From Syntrophobacterales bacterium (GTDB lineage: Bacteria; Desulfobacterota; Desulfobaccia; Desulfobaccales; 0-14-0-80-60-11), in contig JAGVPN010000125.1 of assembly GCA_020052215.1 (NCBI GenBank), positions 1-9,008 on the forward strand: 9,008 nt of DNA, read 5' to 3'. A program made the translations under genes and the position numbers. Each line of letters begins with the position of its first letter. Positions within the stretch are counted from its first letter, which is position 1. Of the stretch, positions 1-5,152 are shown piece after piece. Below the pieces are notes generated by a model. That model ran no database searches. It saw nothing but the letters and a program-made list of their open reading frames with translations, and was not told the DNA's origin.

Positions 1-246
1 GGTGGGAGCCATGAGGTTGAAAGTGTGGTTGATCAGCCCCAGGTTCACCTCCAGGTCCTCGGCGATGAGGGTGGTGGGCGCCTTCCCCTGCTTCACCATA
101 CCGTAGTAAGGCATGAGGACCTTGACTTCGACCCCCAGTTCCTCCAGGGCCTGGGGCAGGGTCCCCACGATATCGGCCAGACCTCCGGTCTTGGCAAAGG
201 GCACCCCTTCCGAAGCAACAAACAGTACGCGCAGTTTCTGGCCCAT
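1..246 (-). CDS. glgA: Glycogen synthase (ADP-glucose type), N-terminal part, runs off the left edge
   Basis: Only the first 82 codons are inside the window. The translated start reads [14 protein letters not shown], then [19 protein letters not shown] and VKVLMPYY. This is the N-terminal Rossmann half of bacterial GT5 glycogen/starch synthases, where the KTGGLADV motif contributes to ADP-glucose binding and catalysis. Family members transfer glucose from ADP-glucose to the growing alpha-1,4-glucan in the cytoplasm. The ATG at 246 is supported by AAGGAGG (251-257 on the minus strand) four bases upstream. The NYN-domain gene lies upstream on the same strand, 151 nt away, with a repeat element between them, so co-transcription is possible but not shown. 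About five sixths of the usual ~480-residue protein lies outside the window. Family assignment is firm; the integrity of the rest of the gene cannot be judged. Confidence 0.93.
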   Translation of the reverse strand, partial: MGQKLRVLFVASEGVPFAKTGGLADIVGTLPQALEELGVEVKVLMPYYGMVKQGKAPTTLIAEDLEVNLGLINHTFNLMAPT

Positions 247-262
247 GGGCCCTCCTTGCATC

Positions 263-393
263 GGTTTTCAGTTTTCGGTTTTCGGTATGGAACGTAAGTG
301 CCAGGCTTTTTCAAGTCAATACAAATTGATGCATCCACCAACGAAAAGCAAGCAGACCCGACTTTTTCAACCGAAAACCGAAAACTGAAAACC
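263..393. repeat. 131-bp element with perfect 24-bp inverted arms built of heptamers
   Basis: Positions 263-286 and 370-393 are exact reverse complements over 24 bases. Each arm is itself a short tandem array of a 7-base unit (TTTTCAG, TTTTCGG, TTTTCGG on the plus strand of the left arm). The loop of 83 bases has no coding potential I recognise. The element fills the glgA/NYN intergenic space: it ends 4 bases before the NYN stop codon and begins 5 bases after the glgA SD sequence. As RNA it could form a long A/U-rich hairpin, but no classical terminator U-tract follows a GC stem. Confidence 0.85.
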
Positions 394-397
394 TTTC

Positions 398-1213
398 TCA
401 ATACTTATAATTCAAATCGATATCCGCAGCCACAAACCCTTTATCCCCCTCGCTGAGGGTGAACTCAAAGATGTAATCCCGGCTGGGCAGGTTCTCGGGG
501 TTAACCCCCGACGGCAGGTCCTTTTCCATGAAAAACACCGAGGAATAGGGGGATTCTTCCAGGCGGGTGTCGGTGACCCAGACCTTGCCGAAGCCGTGCA
601 TGAACCGGAAAAACCCGTAGTAGCGGTCCTGAAAATACTTGGTGCACACGCCCCGGACCCGACTGCCCACCTCCCCCCAGGGCGGAGCCCCGGCAAAGGG
701 CGGTGTGGTAGGCAACAGCCCCGGCACCAGGTAGCCGGGCACGAACAGGTCCACCTCCCGGCGCAACCGCCCCGAGACATTGGCAAAGGCCACCAGTTCC
801 ACCCGGCACCCCTTGTTCTGCGCCATGGTGACCACGCTGCAGAAATCGCCGTCGCCGGTTAGCAGATAGATCAGGTCCAAACGGTCCGATTGGGACACGA
901 TGTCCAGGCCCATTTCCATGTCCAGGTTGGCCTTGCCGTACGTCTTCCCGGCCTCATCGGTGTACCACCGGATGGGCTTCTCAATAACTTTGAACCCTAA
1001 ATCCCGCAGGTGGAAAATGAAATTCAAGTGGGTTTTGTAATTAGGATCGGAAACGGCGCGCTCTTCGTCAATGGCGACATAGGCATTCAGGCGCATCACT
1101 TCATCGCCGTCCCGGCCGACAAAGCGCCGAATCACTTCATGGCGCATGCCGTAACCGCCGTTGCGCATGATATTCATGGAGTCCACATAGACCCCGACTT
1201 TCCGGTTTGACAT
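398..1213 (-). CDS. NYN/LabA-type (DUF88) putative ribonuclease with a cold-shock-like C-terminal domain
   Basis: The 271-residue protein starts with a NYN (PIN-like) domain, about residues 5-160. VYVDSMNIMRNGG carries the first acidic residue (D11) and N14, DMEMGLDI supplies D98 and D104, and LLTGDGDF supplies D121 and D123. In the family these acidic residues bind metal for RNA cleavage. A proline-rich linker (about 163-184) leads to a C-terminal module (about 186-268) with YYGFFRF, internal VWV and VFF strands, and an ending like FEFTLSEGDKGFVAADI. That pattern resembles a cold-shock/OB-fold RNA-binding domain, degenerate in its RNP motif. No signal peptide or membrane segment is visible, so it is probably cytoplasmic. 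The ATG at 1213 has AAAAGGAG (1224-1231) ten bases upstream. The NYN assignment is strong; the C-terminal assignment and an RNA substrate are inference. It is first in order ahead of glgA on this strand. Confidence 0.85.
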   Translation of the reverse strand: MSNRKVGVYVDSMNIMRNGGYGMRHEVIRRFVGRDGDEVMRLNAYVAIDEERAVSDPNYKTHLNFIFHLRDLGFKVIEKPIRWYTDEAGKTYGKANLDMEMGLDIVSQSDRLDLIYLLTGDGDFCSVVTMAQNKGCRVELVAFANVSGRLRREVDLFVPGYLVPGLLPTTPPFAGAPPWGEVGSRVRGVCTKYFQDRYYGFFRFMHGFGKVWVTDTRLEESPYSSVFFMEKDLPSGVNPENLPSRDYIFEFTLSEGDKGFVAADIDLNYKY

Positions 1214-1249
1214 AATAACTAAACTCCTTTTCTTACTGCGACTAATATC

Positions 1250-1282
1250 CGCCAGGACCCGCCTGGCGCCCCCGGTCCTGGC
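1250..1282 (-). promoter_or_regulatory. Overlapping, mutually exclusive hairpins in the NYN gene leader
   Basis: GCCAGGACC (1251-1259) is the exact reverse complement of GGTCCTGGC (1274-1282). A competing stem pairs CGCCAGG (1250-1256) with CCTGGCG (1262-1268). Both stems use the same left arm, so only one can form at a time. The block lies about 20 bases upstream of the NYN gene SD. It may be a leader RNA switch, a protein-binding palindrome or another dispersed repeat; the sequence does not say which. Confidence 0.4.
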
Positions 1283-1445
1283 TCAAAGAGAGGATAACCC
1301 GCCGGGGCCGACCCTCCCCCCCACCCTCTCCCTCCCGGGCCGGGAGCTTGTCAAGTCAAGGAAAGATTTTACTGCGGCGCCGGCTAATTCTCCTCAACCA
1401 CCACTAGTAATACCAAGTTGCAGTCAAAAAACTATGAATATGTAT

Positions 1446-1524
1446 GTCATTCTGAACGGAGCGCCTCGCAGTGAAGAATCTCGGCGGTTATAAAAGAGAG
1501 ATTCTTCGCGGCGCTCAGAATGAC
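1446..1524. repeat. Dispersed palindromic repeat of the TCATTCTGA...GAAGAATCTC type
   Basis: The left arm starts GTCATTCTGAACG (1446-1458) and continues with GAAGAATCTC (1473-1482). The right arm reads GAGATTCTTCG (1498-1508) and ends CTCAGAATGAC (to 1524). The outer and inner parts of the arms pair, with an unequal internal segment. I recognise this as a non-autonomous repeat that recurs in many bacterial genomes. Its translation yields the familiar spurious peptides VILSAAKNL and CHSERREES. It carries no gene. Confidence 0.85.
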
Positions 1525-1862
1525 AAAAATAGTATTTTGATTGCTCATTGGTATAAAAGACTGTCTCCGGACCTGCGAGCTTTGCCTTTTTCCTGCCTTT
1601 GACCATGAAATTGTAGAGAAAAATGGCCCGGCCCGCAAGCTAGTTCTCCCGGGGGAGGCCTTTCCAGGCACGGGGCCGGAGCTTTAAAAACCTGCTTCCT
1701 CCCTGATTATAACGGCGACCTTCTCCCTGAACGGCGTCGGCCTCACTGATTTTTTGCCCGGCCGATCTTCTCTTAACCATGCCAGCGGGGTGGCGCCGCC
1801 CCAGGGCGACATTGCCCCATCGGCCCCAATGCGGTAGAATGGGTCGTTAGGAGCTTGGGCGG
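1525..1862. other. Non-coding stretch ahead of the S-component gene
   Basis: No credible gene is present. A near-perfect 16-base palindrome (GGGGTGGCGCCGCCCC, 1787-1802, one G/T mismatch) lies 60 bases upstream of the S-component start. TATAAC at 1708-1713 could be a -10 element, but no good -35 accompanies it. I looked for FMN, TPP and preQ1 riboswitch core motifs and did not recognise any. Confidence 0.4.
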
Positions 1863-2603
1863 ATGCGGGAAGTCTGGCGCATGTGGAATTATTCGACCAT
1901 GGTGGTCCTGACGGTGCTCACCGCCGGGATCTTCGCCGCCATCCTTATCCCCTTCAAGGGCATCCCCCTGATCCCGGGCCTCACGGAACTGCGCCCCGCC
2001 AATGTCATTCCCGTGGTCTTCGGCCTCCTCTTCGGCCCGGCGGGGGCCTGGGGCGCCGCCTTCGGCAACCTCATCGGCGACTTTTTCGGCACCCTGGGCG
2101 TGGGCAGTTTCTTCGGCTTTTGGGGAAATTTTCTGGCCGCCTACCTGACCTATAAACTCTGGGGCGACCGTCCCCTGGCCGATCTGCCGCGCCACCTGCT
2201 TCGCTTTGTCGGCGCGGTGGTCCTGGGCGCCTGGGCCTGCGCCCTGGTGATCGGCTTCGGGCTGGAGGTCTTCAAACTCCTGCCCTTCTCCGTCATCGCG
2301 GTGGCAGTTTTCATCAACAATGCCGTCATCGCCCTCATCCTGGGCCCCGTGCTCCTCCGCTTGCTGACGCCCCGGGTGAGCCGCTGGGACCTGGCCTGGA
2401 CCGAGCAGATGGACCCCGAGGACCGCCTCCCCGGCCCGTCTCGCCGCCTGGGCCTGTTCCTGGTGTGGCTGGGGGCCGGCGGCGGCTATTTGACTGGCCT
2501 GGCCCTGGGCGTCGGTCTCATCAGCGCCCCGGCGCTCCCGGCTCTGGCCCTCACCCTGATCCCCTTCCTGGCCGTCCTCCTGGCCGGGTGTTTCCTGCTG
2601 TAA
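1863..2603 (+). CDS. Probable ECF transporter substrate-binding (S) component, integral membrane protein
   Basis: This 246-residue, very hydrophobic protein has about six transmembrane segments in the first 170 residues (roughly 11-30, 47-60, 62-78, 82-98, 112-135, 141-165). The stretch LRPANVIPVVFGLLFGPAGA followed by GNLIGDFFG resembles the Gly-rich 'LFGP..G...G..IGD' pattern of ECF S components, which bind a vitamin or other micronutrient in the membrane and dock on an EcfT-EcfA-EcfA' module. The substrate cannot be read from the sequence. A polar segment (about 171-194) and two further hydrophobic segments (about 195-220 and 225-246) make it longer than the usual ~180-200 residues. ATG 1863 is chosen because AGGAG (1849-1853) lies nine bases upstream. 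The double EcfA-type ATPase 590 nt downstream on the same strand supports the role. Alternative: a different small polytopic membrane protein. Confidence 0.68.
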   Translation: MREVWRMWNYSTMVVLTVLTAGIFAAILIPFKGIPLIPGLTELRPANVIPVVFGLLFGPAGAWGAAFGNLIGDFFGTLGVGSFFGFWGNFLAAYLTYKLWGDRPLADLPRHLLRFVGAVVLGAWACALVIGFGLEVFKLLPFSVIAVAVFINNAVIALILGPVLLRLLTPRVSRWDLAWTEQMDPEDRLPGPSRRLGLFLVWLGAGGGYLTGLALGVGLISAPALPALALTLIPFLAVLLAGCFLL

Positions 2604-2733
2604 AATATCATTGGTAGCCGCAGGCTTTAGCCTGCGCCGGGAAAGGCAATTTCCGCCCGTTAAGCTATAATTATTAAGAGGCGCCTCAATGTCCATAGAA
2701 ACCGGATTACGGTCATAGAAAAGGAAATAAGAA

Positions 2734-2893
2734 ATGCCTCAACTAAAGACGGGAGAAGGTGGGCCAAGCAGGGTTTGAAATCGGGACTGTATGGCGAGCC
2801 AAAATTCCAGGAGGGTGGCTTGTCAGAGGCTACCACGGAGATGATGTAGTTGGCCTAACCTTTGTCCCGGACCCAAACCACAAATGGAAATAA
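2734..2893 (+). pseudogene. Remnant of a small protein gene, apparently frameshifted
   Basis: ATG 2734 follows AAGGAA (2721-2726) and opens MPQLKTGEGGPSRV before a stop at 2776. In the +1-shifted frame an open stretch from 2747 to the TAA at 2891-2893 contains VWRAKIPGGWLVRG and GLTFVPDPNHKWK. The second half has a protein-like, Trp/Gly-rich composition that reminds me of the C-terminus of small uncharacterised proteins ending in 'TF.PDPNH.W'. One indel between about 2755 and 2776 would join the two parts into a protein of about 50 residues. Alternatively GTG 2759 could start an intact 44-residue protein, with GGGAG just upstream. No function can be given. Confidence 0.4.
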
Positions 2894-3082
2894 TTGAAAT
2901 GCTATTTAGGAATATCTGGAGTGCCGTTCACGCAGACCCTCGGCGGCCCTGGCCTTCACAGCATTTTTATAACGAATGAATCGCTGCGAGCAGAAGGTTT
3001 CATAGGGACACAGCGTGCCGGGCCCATTATCAGCGCAGGCTAAACGGGCATGAGCCAACGGCGGCTCACCCCTGGCAATGGA

Positions 3083-3155
3083 AAATCCCCCCTGCCCCCC
3101 TTTTGCAAAGGGGGGTATTAAAGTCCCCCTTTGGAAAAGGGATTTAGGGGGATTT
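3083..3155. repeat. C/G-rich palindromic dispersed repeat (AAATCCCCC type)
   Basis: The left arm AAATCCCCCC...CCCTTTTGCAAAGGGG pairs imperfectly with the right arm CCCCCTTTGGAAAAGGG...TAGGGGGATTT. Bases at both ends match exactly and several differ in the middle. This resembles a palindromic family found between genes in many GC-rich and cyanobacterial genomes. It lies 39 bases upstream of the ATPase start, inside the segment bracketed by the 18-bp inverted repeat. Confidence 0.8.
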
Positions 3156-3193
3156 GAAGTTGTTCACGGTAAAGCCTGCGGCTACCATGCACC

Positions 3194-4918
3194 ATGACAG
3201 GGAAGCTTTTGCAGCCAATCGATTCCATCATTAAGATCACTGATCTCTATTTCCGCTACAAGAAAGCCACCTGGCCGGTGTTCCACGGCCTGAACCTAAC
3301 CGTGCGCCCCGGGGAGCGGGTGGCGATCCTGGGCCCCAGCGAAGCCGGGAAATCCACCCTGGCCCTGTGCCTTCAGGGTCTCATTCCCCGGCTGATCAAG
3401 GGGGATTTCCGAGGCCGGATCGTGGTGGACGGGGTGCTCACCACAACTTGCCGGCCCCGGCAGCTGGCCGGGCGGGTGGGGATTTTGCTCCAGGATTTCG
3501 AGGCCCAGCTCTTCTCCACCCGGGTGGACCAGGAGGTGGCCTTCGGTCCGGAAAATCTGGCCCTGCCCCGGGAGGAGCTGCGGCAACGGGTCGGGGAGTG
3601 CCTGGACCTTATGGGGCTGGCCGGGTACGACGACCGGGCCCCCGCCACCCTCTCCGGCGGGCAAAGACAGCTCCTGGCCCTGGCCGCGGTCCTGTCTCTG
3701 GCGCCGAAGCTTTTGGTCCTGGACGAACCCACCACGGATCTCGATCCCCTGCGGGTGGAGGAACTCCTGGCCACCCTGGACCGCCTCAGCCGGACCCAGG
3801 ACCTTACCTTGGTCTTCCTGGGAGAAGACCTGCGCCTGGCCCGCTTCTGCTCCCGGATCGTGCTCCTGGCCCGGGGTAAAATCCTGGCGGATGGCCCCCC
3901 GGAGGTGATCCTCCGGGAAGTGGAACGCCTGCGGGGGCTCGGCCTCAACCCGCCGGAGCTGCCCGCCCTGTTCCACGATCTGGGCCAGGCCACCCTCCCC
4001 CTCACCCTGGAGGCAGCGGTGGACCAGGCCCGGGACCTGGGATGGGATAGAACGTCTCAAGCGGATTCCGCCTTGCCACCTGCCTTAACCGGCGAGGACC
4101 CCGAGGGCGGCGGGCGGGGACGCCCGCCCTACGGATCCGAGATTCTGGCCCTGCGCCGGGTGACCTTTGCCTATCCGGGCGACCCGCCGGTCGTCCAAGA
4201 CTTCTCCCTATCCTTCCGGGAGCAGGAGATCACCGCCATCCTGGGGCCCAACGGCAGCGGCAAGACCACCGTGCTCAAGCTCCTCCGGGGCTTATTGACG
4301 CCTCAGAACGGGGAAGTTTGGCAACAGCCGGACGAAAATTTCCGGGTGGGCTATGTCTTTCAAAACCCCGATTATCAGCTGTTCGCCGAAGAGGTCTGGG
4401 AGGAGGTGGCTTTTGGAGTCCGCCTCCTGGGCCTGTCGCCCCCAGAGGTGGAGCGCCGGGTAGGGGAGGCCTTGACCCGGGTGCACCTCCTGGACCGGGC
4501 CGGGGACGACCCCTTCTCCCTCACCAAGGGCCAGCGCCAGCGCCTGGCGGTGGCCGGGGTCCTGGCCCTGGCCCCCCAGGTGATCATCCTGGATGAGCCC
4601 ACCACCGGCCTGGACCACCGGGAGCAGCAGGACCTCCTGGGCCTGGTCCGGGAACTCCACGCCCAGGGGCACACGGTGATCATGGTGACCCACTCCATGT
4701 GGGCCGCCGCCACCTATGCCCGCCGCCTGGTGGTCCTGCTGGACGGCCAGGTCCTCCTGGACGGCCCCGCCCGGCAGGTGCTGGCCGAAACGGCGTTCTT
4801 GACCCGGGCTCGCCTGGCGCCCCCGGCGGTGGTGCAGCTCAGCCGGGCCCTGGGCTTTATGGCCCTGACCCCGGAAGAATTCCAGGCACACTTCCGGGGC
4901 CGGAATCAGCCAAAGTGA
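3194..4918 (+). CDS. Fused double ABC ATPase of an ECF-type (CbiO/EcfA) transporter
   Basis: The 574-residue protein contains two complete ATPase domains. Domain 1 (about 13-245): Walker A GPSEAGKST (47-55), Q-loop Q100, signature LSGGQRQ (153-159), Walker B LLVLDEP (173-179), D-loop TTDLD. Domain 2 (about 317-545): Walker A GPNGSGKTT (351-359), Q390, signature LTKGQRQ (443-449), Walker B VIILDEP (463-469), switch His H500. FQNPDYQLF and QDFEAQLF are typical EcfA/CbiO Q-loop contexts. The fusion resembles YkoD-type proteins and should power a T and an S subunit at the inner membrane. Domain 1 lacks the switch His (GED at 210-212) and has Glu for the usual Gly in Walker A, while domain 2 has a deviant signature; all of these fall in one composite site. 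ATG 3194 is the only ATG after the in-frame stop at 3170, and no SD precedes it. No EcfT gene is visible nearby. The 245-316 linker contains a palindromic repeat. Confidence 0.92.
   Translation: MTGKLLQPIDSIIKITDLYFRYKKATWPVFHGLNLTVRPGERVAILGPSEAGKSTLALCLQGLIPRLIKGDFRGRIVVDGVLTTTCRPRQLAGRVGILLQDFEAQLFSTRVDQEVAFGPENLALPREELRQRVGECLDLMGLAGYDDRAPATLSGGQRQLLALAAVLSLAPKLLVLDEPTTDLDPLRVEELLATLDRLSRTQDLTLVFLGEDLRLARFCSRIVLLARGKILADGPPEVILREVERLRGLGLNPPELPALFHDLGQATLPLTLEAAVDQARDLGWDRTSQADSALPPALTGEDPEGGGRGRPPYGSEILALRRVTFAYPGDPPVVQDFSLSFREQEITAILGPNGSGKTTVLKLLRGLLTPQNGEVWQQPDENFRVGYVFQNPDYQLFAEEVWEEVAFGVRLLGLSPPEVERRVGEALTRVHLLDRAGDDPFSLTKGQRQRLAVAGVLALAPQVIILDEPTTGLDHREQQDLLGLVRELHAQGHTVIMVTHSMWAAATYARRLVVLLDGQVLLDGPARQVLAETAFLTRARLAPPAVVQLSRALGFMALTPEEFQAHFRGRNQPK
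4109..4132. repeat. Palindromic dispersed repeat embedded in the ATPase linker
   Basis: GGCGGGCG, loop GGGA, CGCCCGCC (4109-4128) form an 8-bp stem followed by CTAC. Read on the minus strand it begins GTAGGGCGGGC, identical over 11 bases to the intergenic repeat at 7648-7658, and both copies then close with a GCCCGCC arm. It encodes the Gly/Arg/Pro stretch around residues 306-313 without breaking the frame. Confidence 0.7.
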
Positions 4919-5152
4919 TAAATCATCGCAACATCTGTTAGCCGATAGCGGGATATGTCCTCTCCGCAAAAATTAATTATTCTTGATGTCTTTAAATATT
5001 TGTGTCATTGTGCTTTTCTAAAAGTTCGCCTTCCGAAGATTGCGCTCCCTCAAACTCTAAGGAATAAGATTATGACATCACTCCGGAATAAAGAAAGCCG
5101 GACTTCCCCCTAATCTTTGAGATGTTTGCCAAGACAAAAGAGAGGAGAAGCG
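4919..5152. other. AT-rich intergenic spacer between the ATPase and propeller genes
   Basis: This spacer is clearly more AT-rich than the flanking transporter gene. I find no terminator hairpin after the ATPase stop and no small gene. Candidate promoter boxes (for example TTGATG at 4983) lack a convincing partner, so no promoter is called. Confidence 0.5.

Larger units (their letters stand above)
2612..3187. repeat. 576-bp segment bracketed by a perfect 18-bp inverted repeat
   Basis: TGGTAGCCGCAGGCTTTA (2612-2629) is exactly inverted at 3170-3187. The left copy also begins its own hairpin (CGCAGGCT, two bases, AGCCTGCG). The segment starts 9 bases after the S-component stop and ends 6 bases before the ATPase start, so it fills the whole gap where an ecfT gene might be expected. 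Inside are a broken small ORF (2734-2893), a related CGCAGGCTAAA fragment near 3034, and a C-rich palindrome (3083-3155). No transposase and no obvious target-site duplication are visible. It may be one composite element or two independent inverted copies of a dispersed repeat. Confidence 0.6.

Noticed and set aside
1424..1671. Two small minus-strand ORFs of 60 and 74 codons
   Set aside because: Their 3' halves are the translated palindromic repeat at 1446-1524, a known type of spurious annotation.
1703..1862. Riboswitch for the transporter genes
   Set aside because: The leader has palindromes, but I could not match FMN, TPP, preQ1 or cobalamin core motifs.
1773..2696. 307-codon minus-strand frame opposite the S-component gene
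   Set aside because: It is the antisense shadow of a GC-rich membrane protein gene. Its product is a low-complexity Gln/Glu/Gly/His string with no motif or SD.
3296..4969. Long minus-strand and alternative plus-strand frames over the double ATPase
   Set aside because: They overlap a gene with complete ABC motifs and give Arg/Pro/Gly-rich translations typical of GC-rich shadow frames.
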